Shown piece by piece: positions 1 through 9,690 of a DNA stretch of 64,000 nucleotides. The stretch's first letter is position 1. Every line of letters starts with the position of its first letter. The stretch is taken from positions 17,696,863 to 17,760,862 of the forward strand of contig CM057135.1 of the NCBI GenBank assembly GCA_029964075.1. Direction: 5' to 3'. The DNA comes from Patiria pectinifera. Its lineage: Eukaryota; Echinodermata; Asteroidea; Valvatida; Asterinidae. The position numbers and the translations under genes are program-made. Under the pieces are notes generated by a model, which was given only the letters and a program-made list of their open reading frames with translations, did not search any database and was not told the origin of the DNA.

Positions 1-1
1 A

Positions 2-379
2 CAATTCCGATTGCGGCAAGCCCGCATGCCTGCCCGTTCTTGGGCCAGCATTGATGCTGAATTGTGGCTTACACTAGTGGGTGCCCCGACTCAGGCTAAT
101 TTTCGTCCCTTCCCCAATAAGCCTATGCAACAGCGCGGCTTTGGATTTTCCGGCGCCGGAGCCGGTCGCTCCTCCCAGCTTCACCAGCGAGCCCCGTCCC
201 TCGGTATTTGTTTCGACTTCAACCGCGGTCAGTGTTTCCGACTTGCGTGTCGATTTGCACACAAGTGCTCCGCATGCATGTCCCTCTGTCACTCAGCCAA
301 CAATTGCCGAGGCAGTTCTCGCACCGCACGCGGCACAGCCAACCCGACAACAACTGCCAACCCCGGTAAACTTCACTAG
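2..379 (+). CDS. Ngaro-type gag-like protein, C-terminal part (continues left of window)
   Basis: The frame is open to the left window edge, so the start is missing. The visible N-terminal part contains FRLRQ..PARSW and DAELWLT. A matching segment is found in the decayed gag on the reverse strand at 10.0-10.2 kb, which supports a shared gag domain. The C-terminal part has a CCCH-like cluster (C-F-D-F-N-R-G-Q-C...C-R-F-A-H-K-C..C), a nucleic-acid binding motif common in DIRS/Ngaro gag proteins. The ORF overlaps the RT ORF in another frame by about 300 nt, so RT may be expressed by frameshifting or reinitiation. Assignment as gag rests on position, the finger and the internal second copy. Confidence 0.72.
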   Translation, partial: QFRLRQARMPARSWASIDAELWLTLVGAPTQANFRPFPNKPMQQRGFGFSGAGAGRSSQLHQRAPSLGICFDFNRGQCFRLACRFAHKCSACMSLCHSANNCRGSSRTARGTANPTTTANPGKLH

Positions 380-1937
380 TATGCTCCCTTTTCTCAACAC
401 TTACCCAGTCCGACAAGATGCACAAATATTGGTAGATGGCTTTACTTCTGGTTTTCGTTTGGGTTATTCCGGGCCGCGTTGTAGTTCCTTTGCACGAAAT
501 TTTGTATCCGTTCGTGAAAATCATACATTACTGCAGGAAAAAATTGACCGCGAGGTACAGTTGGGCCGCATTGCCGGTCCATTTTCAAGCCCGCCTTTGC
601 CTAATTTACGCTGCTCCCCAATCGGCCTTGTGCCAAAACAAACACCAGGCCAATTTCGTTTGATCCACAATCTTTCATCTCCTATAGGGGACTCAGTTAA
701 CGATCACATTGACCCCTCCATCACGGCTGTTAGTTACACAAGCTTTGATGATGCAGTAACTTTGGTTTCTAGTTTAGGTCCTGGTGCCCTTATGGCTAAG
801 TCGGATATAAAGTCGGCTTTCCGCTTAATACCAGTTCACCCAGATGACTTCAATTTGTTAGGGTTCTGCTTTAATGGGTCATTCTACTATGATAAATGTA
901 TGCCCATGGGCTGTTCAATTTCTTGTGTCACATTCGAAAGGTTTAGTACTTTTCTTGAGTATTGTGCCCGCAAGGTAGCAGGATCTGTCAATATTCTTCA
1001 CTATCTTGATGATTTCTTTTTCGTTGGGAGTGCAGATTCCAGTGATTGCGCACGCGCCCTTAGGTCCTTTACAGTTGTCTGTAAGGAGTTTGGGGTTCCC
1101 TTGGCTTTGGACAAGACCGAGGGGCCAACCACTCGAATTACTTTCCTAGGCTTAGCGATCGACACTACTGCTCAGGAGATACGAGTTCCATCAGGCAAAG
1201 TCGCTGCGATTATGGACAAATTAGACATTGCATTGAGTAAGCAAAAACTTACCCTGCGGGAGCTTCAATCATTGTTGGGGAGTTTGAGTTTTATCTGTAA
1301 GGCTGTTCGCCCAGGCCGCGCGTTTTTGCGTCGCTTGTTTGATTTAACTTGTGGCGTTCAAAAGCCCCATCACCGTGTCCGTATTTCATCGGGGGCACGA
1401 GCTGACTTATTGGCCTGGCGGCAGTTTTTGAGCCATTTTAACGGTTCAGTCATATTCACTGAAGAAGTTTGGCACTCTAACGGTAACTTACATTTGTATA
1501 CTGATGCTTCAGCAGAGATAGGTTTTGGTGCATTCTTTGGGGGTAGTTGGACACACGGCCGATGGCCTTTGCCAGTTCGTTCCATGCAGTTGTCCATTGC
1601 TTTTCTTGAGCTTTTCCCCATTGTACTTGCGCTGCGTTTGTGGGGCTGTGTATTGCAGAATAAACGGGTTGTTTTCTGGTCTGATAACGAGGCAGTTGTG
1701 CACATCATAAATCGTCAATCTTCTCGCTGCCCCAAGATCATGAAATTGGTCCGCATGCTGGTTGTCCGTTGTTTGGGGATGAATATTCATTTCAAAGCAC
1801 GTCATGTTCCCGGCATTGATAATGGTATTGCTGATGCTCTTTCCCGCTTTCAGATGACCAGATTTCGGCAGCTAGCGCCCGGGGCAGACCCCACTATTAC
1901 TCCCTTGCCAGCAGACCTTTGGAGCAACTTCAGTTAG
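81..1937 (+). CDS. Reverse transcriptase-RNase H of Ngaro-like element
   Basis: The 618-residue ORF holds an RT domain from roughly residue 150 to 420 and an RNase H domain from about 465 to 600. RT landmarks include AKSDIKSAFRLIPVHP, the MPMGCS motif and the catalytic YLDDFFFVG. RNase H shows LYTDASAEIGFG, an E in LELFPIVLALRLW, SDNEAVVHIIN and a terminal HVPGIDNGIADALSR. These are the DIRS-order RT and RH signatures. The protein copies element RNA to DNA. The first 80-100 residues overlap gag in another frame and may not be translated, so the true start could be further in. No internal stop is seen. It overlaps the recombinase ORF by 19 nt. Confidence 0.93.
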   Translation: MPRLRLIFVPSPISLCNSAALDFPAPEPVAPPSFTSEPRPSVFVSTSTAVSVSDLRVDLHTSAPHACPSVTQPTIAEAVLAPHAAQPTRQQLPTPVNFTSMLPFLNTYPVRQDAQILVDGFTSGFRLGYSGPRCSSFARNFVSVRENHTLLQEKIDREVQLGRIAGPFSSPPLPNLRCSPIGLVPKQTPGQFRLIHNLSSPIGDSVNDHIDPSITAVSYTSFDDAVTLVSSLGPGALMAKSDIKSAFRLIPVHPDDFNLLGFCFNGSFYYDKCMPMGCSISCVTFERFSTFLEYCARKVAGSVNILHYLDDFFFVGSADSSDCARALRSFTVVCKEFGVPLALDKTEGPTTRITFLGLAIDTTAQEIRVPSGKVAAIMDKLDIALSKQKLTLRELQSLLGSLSFICKAVRPGRAFLRRLFDLTCGVQKPHHRVRISSGARADLLAWRQFLSHFNGSVIFTEEVWHSNGNLHLYTDASAEIGFGAFFGGSWTHGRWPLPVRSMQLSIAFLELFPIVLALRLWGCVLQNKRVVFWSDNEAVVHIINRQSSRCPKIMKLVRMLVVRCLGMNIHFKARHVPGIDNGIADALSRFQMTRFRQLAPGADPTITPLPADLWSNFS

Positions 1938-2857
1938 AAGTGCACGGTCTTTTAGTAGATTCTGTCGCTCCCGGTACTCATTCAGTTTACCAGCGTGCCT
2001 GGGAATTTTTCCGATGGTTTATTTTACGCCATGGCCTAACTTCCTCTAACTCTCATCCATCGTTACATCAACTCGTCCAATTTATTGCATTTATGTCCAT
2101 TAACAACTACTCCCCTGCTACGATAGTGTCTTATGTTTCTGGCATTGCTTCCACATTACGTCTGTACAGTTTGCCTGACATAACTCAGCATTTTATTGTC
2201 AAACGGTTGTTGGATGGTTGTCGGCGGCGAAACAATAGCCGTGACACACGCCGTCCCATTACAATCAATATTCTCCGCCGTATTGTTCCGGCTTTACAAT
2301 CTGTTTGTGTTAGTCAATTTGAGGCATTACTGTTTCGTGTTGCTTTCCTTCTGGCTTTTTTCGGTTTCATGCGGGTTGGCGAACTTACTGCGCCAACTCG
2401 TCATGCGAATTCACCTTTACGGCGTTGTGACGTTACTCTTCGACATCTCCCTTCTGGCAATGTTGTTGAGCTCAATGTCCGTTTCTCTAAGACCGATCAG
2501 TATGGCAGTGGCTGTGTCATTGGCATTCCCGCTGTTGTTTCAGGCAGTGAAATTTCATTGTGCCCCGTCCATGCCGCTACGCAATATTTGCGTGACTGCC
2601 CCCAGCATCATATCCATTTTTTAGCCCACTTTGATGGTACACCCATGACTCGCTCTCAATTCACTGCGATTTTGAGACGGTCCCTTGCTTTCGTTGGCAT
2701 ACACGATTCCCGATTCACTTCCCATTCCTTTCGTATTGGTGCAGCCACATCGGCGGCTATGGCTGGCATTCCAGAGCACGAAATACAAAGGATGGGTCGT
2801 TGGCAATCTGGAGTGTATCGCCGTTATATTCGTATTACCCCAGATCTTGTTCACTAA
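1919..2857 (+). CDS. Tyrosine recombinase (integrase) of Ngaro-like element
   Basis: A 312-residue phage-integrase-fold protein that would integrate the cDNA circle by strand exchange. An N-terminal SAM-like core-binding region (about residues 1-100, with YQRAWEFFRWF and a helical repeat) is followed by the catalytic domain. The first catalytic Arg lies in GFMRVGELTAPT, the box II is HSFRIGAATSAAMAG (H-x-x-R), and the nucleophile Tyr is in GRWQSGVYRRYIR. All conserved catalytic residues appear present. The start overlaps the end of the RT ORF, suggesting coupled translation or a frameshift. Tyrosine recombinase together with RT excludes LTR, LINE and Penelope classes for this element. Confidence 0.91.
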   Translation: MEQLQLEVHGLLVDSVAPGTHSVYQRAWEFFRWFILRHGLTSSNSHPSLHQLVQFIAFMSINNYSPATIVSYVSGIASTLRLYSLPDITQHFIVKRLLDGCRRRNNSRDTRRPITINILRRIVPALQSVCVSQFEALLFRVAFLLAFFGFMRVGELTAPTRHANSPLRRCDVTLRHLPSGNVVELNVRFSKTDQYGSGCVIGIPAVVSGSEISLCPVHAATQYLRDCPQHHIHFLAHFDGTPMTRSQFTAILRRSLAFVGIHDSRFTSHSFRIGAATSAAMAGIPEHEIQRMGRWQSGVYRRYIRITPDLVH

Positions 2858-2967
2858 TTGCTCTTCTATCATAATGAACCTTGCCCTTGTTTGGTAATTT
2901 GTTATTTTATTTGTATGTTATTGATTGTGGGTATTTTATTTTCATTGTCATTTTACTTTCATGAGCC

Positions 2968-3546
2968 GTGCAATCCGCCTACAAGCCATTGGTATGGGTT
3001 GTGGGGGACTCCATCGTCCACTGGACTGGCCGAGCTGCTGTTGCTTCAGCTGGAGGGGCTCTGAATGATGTGGCTAATATCCGTTGGTTGGGAAAGCGGG
3101 GCCTTCACCTTGCGGACTTTAATGACTTTCTGCATCGCTGCTGGTTAACGGAGCAGACCAACCCCGATTTTATCATATTACATGTCGGCTCCAACGATCT
3201 GGGGATTCTCCCCAAGAAAGCTACTCAGGAGGCAATAAAGAGTGTGCTCACTGTCACGCGGTCTCTGTTGCCGCATACAGTTATGTTTTGGTCCGCTATT
3301 CTGCCGCGGGTCCACTACCCCGGGGCAAACCGCCCAAACAAAGTTGAGCGAGCCCGGGTGGCCATTAATCGCTGGGTAGGCCATTTGATGCGGTTTGCCT
3401 CGGGTGGTTTGATCCCTCACCCCCAGATCGTTTGGGACAATCATTTACTGTTTCGGCAGGATGGCGTTCATCTTGCTGACGAGGGTTCTAGATTGATCAT
3501 CCACAACTTTTACGATGCACTTGTCACTGCTTTCAACATTTATTAG
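2968..3546 (+). CDS. SGNH-family hydrolase-like ORF of Ngaro element
   Basis: About 190 residues with SGNH/GDSL esterase blocks: block I WVVGDSIVHW, block III HVGSNDLG and block V RQDGVHLADEG, which supply the Ser, Asn and Asp-x-x-His. Hydrolase ORFs of this type are known from several Ngaro elements downstream of the recombinase; their role in transposition is unknown. No ATG is present in this frame at the 5' side; the ORF begins with GTG and is preceded by a pyrimidine-rich stretch ending in AG near 2,965. It may therefore be a spliced exon or be reached by frameshift from upstream. No lesions are visible. Confidence 0.86.
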   Translation: MQSAYKPLVWVVGDSIVHWTGRAAVASAGGALNDVANIRWLGKRGLHLADFNDFLHRCWLTEQTNPDFIILHVGSNDLGILPKKATQEAIKSVLTVTRSLLPHTVMFWSAILPRVHYPGANRPNKVERARVAINRWVGHLMRFASGGLIPHPQIVWDNHLLFRQDGVHLADEGSRLIIHNFYDALVTAFNIY

Positions 3547-4023
3547 TGTCCCCTTAATATCACTCATTCTTGCACCATTGCCTCGTGTCCCATTTCCGAT
3601 TTCCTTGTCAAATTCCCAGTTACAAGTCTATCATAAATTTTGAGCCTCTAGGCTATTTTGGCGGCGGTCATAAATGACCGTTTGGCGGAATTTCATTCAG
3701 AACGCCTGCATATGCCTAAAGCTTAGCAATTTACTCAAGGTTGACATCCCCGAATTTTGTAGTCACCATTGAAATCATTGAATTTGATAAAAGTCATGTC
3801 GGGCAACATTTTTAATGTCAATCACTACCGATTTATCACGGGCTCGTGTTGAACCTCACTGTACATTTTTGTACAACAGACCTTGATTTTCATGTATTAT
3901 AAATCCGTGTAAATTAGTGGCGTTCGGGAAACATGCCAGTTGTTTGGCAAATTAATGGGGACGGAGAATTATGATTGGGAATGTTTTGCTTGGCACGCAA
4001 TTAACCGTAAGGCGGCTATTGGG
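3547..4023 (+). other. Non-coding 3' region of the Ngaro-like element
   Basis: No ORF with recognisable similarity. A short perfect inverted repeat (CGGTCAT..ATGACCG) lies near 3,665-3,682 and could form a hairpin in element RNA or DNA. Another stretch near 3,840-3,950 has no recognised feature. Confidence 0.4.
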
Positions 4024-4579
4024 TTTCGCGGGGATCGCTACGACCGGAAACCAATTGGAATAGTGATGATATATTTTGTTATTTCGCGGGGATCGCAACG
4101 ACCGGAAATACACTTGTACAGTTAATGTGATTGTTTCGTTAACGTGTTTCGCGGGGATCGCTACGACCGGAAACAAATGGGATTATTGGTTTATACGTTA
4201 TTATTTCGCGGGAATCGCAACGACCGGAAATATACTTGGACAGTTATGTTATTGCTTTGTTTTCTGTTTCGCGGGGATCGCTACGACCGGAAACAAATTG
4301 GAATATTGGATATACGTTATTATTTCGCGGGGATCGCAACGATCGGAAATAATACTTGTACAGTTATTGTTTACCTCTGTTATTGGGTTTCGCGGGGATC
4401 GCTACGACCGGGAACCTGACATTGGGCTATAGATTTTCGCGGGGATCGCTACGACCGGAAAATCATTGTTAATATTTGCGTTAATGTTTATCAATTCTTA
4501 TGATCGCAAACAATTGGAGACAATTTGATGTTTTACTTAACAAAATGAACAAGTTTTCGCGGATCGCAGCGACCGGAAA
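4024..4579. repeat. Nine spaced 27-bp GC-rich repeats in a ~121-bp dimeric tandem array
   Basis: The core TTTCGCGGGGATCGCWACG followed by ACCGGAAA occurs at 4,024, 4,082, 4,147, 4,204, 4,267, 4,323, 4,388, 4,435 and 4,555. Start-to-start distances are 58, 65, 57, 63, 56, 65, 47 and 120. Copies alternate between GCTACG and GCAACG, and the AT-rich spacers also alternate in related forms (CAAATTGGAATA-type and TACTTGTACAGTTA-type). The underlying unit is therefore a ~121-bp tandem repeat containing two cores. The last copy lost two G. The core is an imperfect palindrome (TTTCGCGG..CCGGAAA). The array lies at the 3' side of the Ngaro-like element and may belong to it. Confidence 0.9.
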
Positions 4580-4639
4580 ACTTTTGCTGATAATCGATCT
4601 GGCAATAAACTGCTCTGGCCGAACGTAAACAAAGTTCTG

Positions 4640-5512
4640 TTACTTGTCGAAGCCTGATTTCTTTACCAGCTGTCTTGTCGCATGGGGTAATAATGACGTT
4701 ATAACAGCTAAAATATCTAAAAATATTGGTATAATGAACCGTTTAAAATATTTTTTACCTAGTAGCATATTACTAACCTTGTACAACTCATTTGTTTTAC
4801 CGTACGTATTTAAATTACTCAATTTTGACCTGAGGTAGTCCAACTCCTAAATGCAACAAACTGCTTACTCTACAGAAACGTGCAGTTCGAGTAATTTTAA
4901 AAACTGGCTATTGTGAACACTCTGGGCCTTTATTTGCAAATTTAAAAGTATTAAAATTCATTGACCTGTATCATCTTAACTTAGGAAAATTCATGTATAA
5001 ATATATAAATCGTGCATTACCTGCTTGTTTTAACCCCCGTTTTACACTCTACTTCAAACATTCATTCCTATAATACCCGCAGTACTACTAGGAAAAATCT
5101 TTATGTTAATTATTGTAGAACGACATTGTCCAAAAACAGTGTTGTCCAACGTGGCACTCTATATTGGAATAGTCTTTTAAATCATCACCCACTCTCTCTA
5201 TTTTTGCTAGAAAACTAAAAAATCAATTTTTAATTGCATACTAAAACAATGTAATTGGGATAACAACGGCCTTGATTACTGTCTTACACCAGTGCTTGTG
5301 CTCTGTCTTTGCATGTATGTCTGTCACTTGTCTGTCTGTCCATAGGCTGGGGAATAAAAGCTTATGCTTCACCCCGGACCTAGATGCTGCCATTTAGTTA
5401 ATGTTCAGTATTGTAAATATATATATGCACATGTATTGCCAATTTGAATATATAACATTATGTATCGTCCTTTATGCAGCATCGAAATAAATAAATGTAT
5501 GTATGTATGTCC
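4640..5512 (+). mobile_element. 3' fragment of a non-LTR (LINE) retrotransposon with microsatellite tail
   Basis: Translated pieces in at least two frames read like the end of a jockey/CR1-type RT and its C-terminal domain: AKISKNIGIMNRLKYFLP then LTLYNSFVLPY at 4,700-4,810, LQKRAVRVILK near 4,865, then SYNTRSTTRKNLYV near 5,065 and VQRGTLYWNSL near 5,150. Frames shift between 4,840 and 4,870 and again near 5,050, so the copy is 5'-truncated and decayed. A 3' untranslated region follows, ending in AATAAATAAATG then (TATG)n at 5,487-5,512, a usual tail for such LINEs. The tail touches a reverse-strand exon directly, marking the insertion point. Confidence 0.72.
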
Positions 5513-5858
5513 TTCATATCCGTTACCAATTATATCACCATTCAACTTGTCCTCCAGTGAAGCCCTGTACATTGTTATCATGGCCCTTGCAATAACAGCA
5601 GTTTCTCGGCGGATAGGTTTTGGACATTTTGCCAAAACTGCTTGGACAATCCAGCGTACCGTTGATCTCATCAATGTTGGAGTTAGGCGTCTACCTTGTT
5701 GAAGCTCATTCATAATGTCCTTTGGTGCAGTGTTCCAAGGGATTTCAAAATTGTCCACCTAAAACTGGTCACGCATGGATGTTGATGCAGATGGAGAAGA
5801 TGGAAAAGATGATGTTGGCAGTGATCCTGAATCCACACCACCTTCTGTTGAAACTGAA
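5513..5858 (-). pseudogene. Broken exon of unrecognised, transposon-associated gene
   Basis: On the reverse strand an exon starts after the acceptor TTTGTTTCAG at 5,860-5,869. It reads a Ser/Thr-rich linker, then, after an in-frame TAG, a helical domain containing VDNFEIPWNTAPKDIMNELQ and ARAMITMYRASLEDKL, ending in IGNGYE at the LINE tail. I recall this domain type (an F.IPW..MP start and a final GNGY) from multi-exon, repeat-derived proteins of fish and invertebrates, but cannot name it. The TAG between DQF and VDNF and the abrupt end at the LINE suggest a dead gene cut by the insertion. It may be the last exon of the gene at 6.3-8.5 kb or a separate gene. Confidence 0.5.
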
Positions 5859-6299
5859 ACTGAAACAAAGTACACAAATATAAGAACAATTATATATTTT
5901 TCTAGGGGGGGGGAGAGAATTGGTGTGAATTATACTTATTTGATGACGTGCTATTTCGATGCATACTACAAGTACGCATGCATATCACTAACATTTACTG
6001 TTGTCCTAAATTGTCCTAAATTGCTGGATCTGGACTCGCATAAGAGAAAATCCAAACAGCTTAGGGTTTTGTGCACATGGTGAATTAAAGCCGTGCTCAT
6101 TGTTCAAATTTACAAACAGGGCTGTTGTTAAGTCCCCATCTAAGTCCATTGCAAAAACAATGAAACTAGTACTGAAGTCCACCAGGAGTCAAACATTCAT
6201 GAAACAAGCTAAAATCTGGAAGTGCCTATAGAGCCCTAAATCAAACACAGACTTGAAGCTGGCTCGTTTTTTGAGTTTGCACTCTTAGTGGCCTTATAG

Positions 6300-8535
6300 A
6301 CAAATTGTTCACTTATTTTGCACAATGTTTAAAGTAGCTATGTTTACTTTCAAATCGTAAAGTCCATAGCCTTATAAGAGGACCAAATTTCACAATCAAA
6401 TAAGGGCAGTGAACAAGGTAGTGATGTTTTGGTTTTAACCTATTTTCAGGGAATAATGTCGTCCTCTGATCCAGGTAATCTTCTATCATCGGTTTCAGGT
6501 AGGCCACCTGACCATGTGAAATTAATGGAACACATACATATGCCACTATCTCTCTCAACAACAAACATAATTGCCAAACCTCATCTTTATCATTGGCAAT
6601 GTCGTTACAAACTAACAGTGGGAAATTTCTCAAAAGGCACCAGTTTTGTACTGCATGTCCCCCTAATGTAATTCCATTAGTGTTAACACTATTGAGCTTG
6701 TTAGTACAATCGCCTCCCTGATACTTGAACTGAGAAATAACTATGTAGGTGTGTTCATATGTCAACCACTTGTTTTGGACAAAATACTCTATGTACATTG
6801 ACAAATCAGCAGATACTACTCCTTCAAACAAATCATGCCCCAAACAAAGAGGCAAACCTGGCTGACAGACATGAAAGTATTGCAGTTCGTTGAATGGTGA
6901 GGCAAATTTAATGCCCTTGCTTTCAAGAAGGCTAACAAGAGTGTCTTAAAATGTGTACACAGTCATCACAGTTTTGAGGAGATCGTAAAGGTCCCTGGGC
7001 ATTGCAATTTCGTGCAAATTCCTCCTTCTTTACTAAGCAATATCTGCAAAAGTATTGTACAGTGCTGAAGTTCTCAGAAAAACCACCAATGGCATGAGAT
7101 CTTAAATTATCGCCTGCAATACAAACCAATGTGCCCTTCAATGTTTGTCCATTGTCAAGTGTGATGCCATTTTCTTCTATATCCTTCAAGTCAGTTAGCA
7201 ACTGAGAAAAAAAGTAATTTTTGACCAAACCCTTTGAAGTCGGATCTCTGCATAATATAGCCAATTGCATATGGTCAATATTTGACCTACTGTGGGGCTC
7301 AAAGTTGGCAAGAGTGTAATAGACACCAATGATTTTATGTTTTTTTTCGCTGACCCGAGTCTGATACAGGTCATTTGCCTTATACACTGTACCGTCACGA
7401 AGATCTCCTAACAAGTTATCTTTTTTGTCTAGATATTCCAATGTGCATTTGTGCTGTCTTTGTACAGACTTGTGCTTGAACAAAGCATGGATGGTATCTT
7501 TGATAGTTACATACTCATACTATCGCTCTCTTCTATTACTATCCTTGCCCAAGTATTGCGGTACTGGCTTTTTGTACATAGTTAAAGTTTGTTTTAAAAT
7601 TTTTTTTTGTTGCAAAGATCAGTTTTCAGTTGGTTAGAATTCACAAAATTCAAAATGTCACTTTGAAAAAGCTCTTGGACAACTCCTTTTATCTTCCCAC
7701 TATCCAAATCAATATTCAAATCACTCAGTTTACTCAACAATTTGGCACACAGGACATTCTGACCCTGATCATGAACAGTTTGGAATTCTTCTATGATCAT
7801 TTGAATTGTCGAGGCTGGTAGAACATACTTAGCTTGCAATTTCAAATAAAATAATGCCAAACTGTTGATAAAAATATCCTGCAAATCTCCCGTTTCCTCA
7901 GCATGATCATCACTTGTTCCATTTTGTGATCGATCATCATGAAAATGTGACTGGTCGCTGGATGTTTCATGTGCCCCTGAATCAGATTGCCCATTCATGC
8001 CATTAGGCCCTAACGTTATTTCTTCATCAACTGCATTATTCTGTGTACTGGTTTCTACATTTTCAGTCCTGTAATTATCCACTGATATTTGGCTACTAGT
8101 CCAGTCTTTATGGCATCTACATTTATGGGCAGAGAAAGATGAAATATTTGAAACCTGTCTGTTGCAACCACTGTAAGGACAAGCCGCCTTCACTCCTTCT
8201 TTGATGTGCTTTTTTAAGTGACCAATGAAAGCACAAAGATTATCAAACTCAGACGAGCATGACATACTCTGGCAAACCAAAATTTTGTTCCCATTTGAGC
8301 TAGAAGTAGTAACATTAGGCTTAACGTTAGATGCTTTGCACCCATGATCACGAAGAGTATGACTTTTGAAACCAGAATAACTTATAAAACGACGAGAACA
8401 GTTTGCAACACAACATGGAAGTGAATAATTTCCAATGTTCCTATGAAGCCCAAAGTGATCACAATATGATTTTAATGTACCAGAAATTTTGCCACACACT
8501 TCACACTTATATATGGTGCACTGATGAGTGAACAT
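6300..8535 (-). pseudogene. C2H2 zinc-finger / transposase-like gene (possibly CACTA/EnSpm-derived), broken
   Basis: Reading on the reverse strand from the ATG at 8,535: an N-terminal array of C2H2-like fingers (CEVCGKISG..H, CVANCSRRF..H, CPYSGCNRQVS..H), an acidic linker, then a helical domain LFYLKLQAKYVLPASTIQ. The reading frame shifts in a run of A residues at about 7,598-7,608, then continues to a TAG within RER*YEYV (near 7,520) and on to a Cys-rich region (FCRYCLVKKEEFARNC). Another shift near 6,940 leads to the segment LPLCLGHDLFEGVVSADLSM and KPKHHYLVHCPYLI, which resembles the conserved part of Tnp2-like CACTA transposases. At least three lesions make it a pseudogene. The CACTA assignment is recalled family resemblance, not proven; the finger part is clear. 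Confidence 0.6.
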
Positions 8536-9690
8536 GGCTTAGTACAGTCGTGGAGCACAGAACAGATGGAGGTAGCCCAGTCTTGTACACTACATCATGT
8601 GTAGGTGCCGTTATGTTGCCCAATTTTAACAGTGCTAAGTATATACACAGCATAGAAATTATTAATCGTGATGGCTGATCTACATGTTATTTACAAACAG
8701 AACAATGAAACCAGTGAAAAGTTAGACACATGGACAGCAAATACCTGACAAATGTTGCACTCAACCACTCGATCGCCACGTCCGTGTCAAATCATGCATG
8801 TACTGTAATATGTCACACCACACAGTACACACGTACATGCACAGTGTACGCGCGCGCGTACTGCAGTAAATGTAAAAACTGTTTAACTGGTACGCGTATA
8901 TGCTCCGATTATGTACAAGTTGTTTTGTGTACGCATCAAGAGCACTGCCGCGCACCATGTAGTATTTGCGTACGAGCTGCCAACTTTCAGCGAATGGACT
9001 GCTGGCTGCCAATCGATACATGTATGCGATCCGTTATTACGCGAGATTTGGTTTTCTTATCACGTTGAGGCGTTATAGGCGTTGGGACAAGTAATGTTCG
9101 ATACGCGCGAGACTTGCACGTACGCGGTCTTTGGGCGGAAATAACTGACCCAATTTCATAGACTTACGGGGGGGGGGGCGTTCTCCACCTTTGCCAAAAA
9201 CTAAGGTAACTGTTTTGTCCCCCCCCCCCCTCCCAACCACGCAAGCTTAAGGCCCCTCGAAATGACGGGGAAGATAATAATGTTGCCTGTTTCCGAGTAG
9301 TTTTTAATACAGCCTGTTATGGTGCCATCAACGTCAACCTAAGAGTCCTTCCCCAGCCCCTACCGTGTCTTCGTCACGTCATAAAAAACACTGTTGCCAG
9401 TAACACTAACGATAATTCACCATTGACTCCACCAAAAGACATTAGCATGTTACTGTTACATGCGTTTACGACGTTACTGTAGTACAAATTCAGTGAACCA
9501 CGGTATTATACCGGCTTTCAAACAATATATTGCTGTGAAAGTTAATTACAGTAGAGATAGTGTAAAAAAAAACACATTAAATAAAACAGTAAATTACTGC
9601 ACAATTCGTCTACATTAAATTACTGTGGTTGAATACAGTAAGGTGCTGCATTTTTTACGGTATTATTGTACAGTGCAGTACAGGAGCTCT
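8536..9690. other. Intergenic stretch, no supported gene
   Basis: No ORF with family resemblance was found. There is a CpG- and ACGT-rich part (8,800-9,130), and a G run at about 9,170 opposite a C run at about 9,222-9,233. Nothing else could be supported. Confidence 0.5.

Larger units (their letters stand above)
1..3950 (+). mobile_element. Ngaro-like (DIRS order) tyrosine-recombinase retrotransposon, 5' end outside window
   Basis: Four ORFs lie in the order gag end, RT-RNase H, tyrosine recombinase, SGNH hydrolase. That order is characteristic of Ngaro-type elements, which integrate through a recombinase instead of a DDE integrase. Overlaps between gag, RT and recombinase ORFs are short and typical of a compact retroelement. 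The 3' limit is not resolved: after the hydrolase stop there is about 400 bp of non-coding DNA with a hairpin near 3,665-3,682, then a repeat array. I could not identify the split direct repeats expected for Ngaro because the left end lies outside the window. The three pol-side ORFs are uninterrupted, so this is probably a young copy. Confidence 0.85.

Noticed and set aside
4024-4579. CRISPR array
   Set aside because: Repeat and spacer lengths fit superficially, but the spacers recur in two alternating related forms, the unit is a ~121-bp tandem repeat, no cas genes are near and the DNA is eukaryotic.
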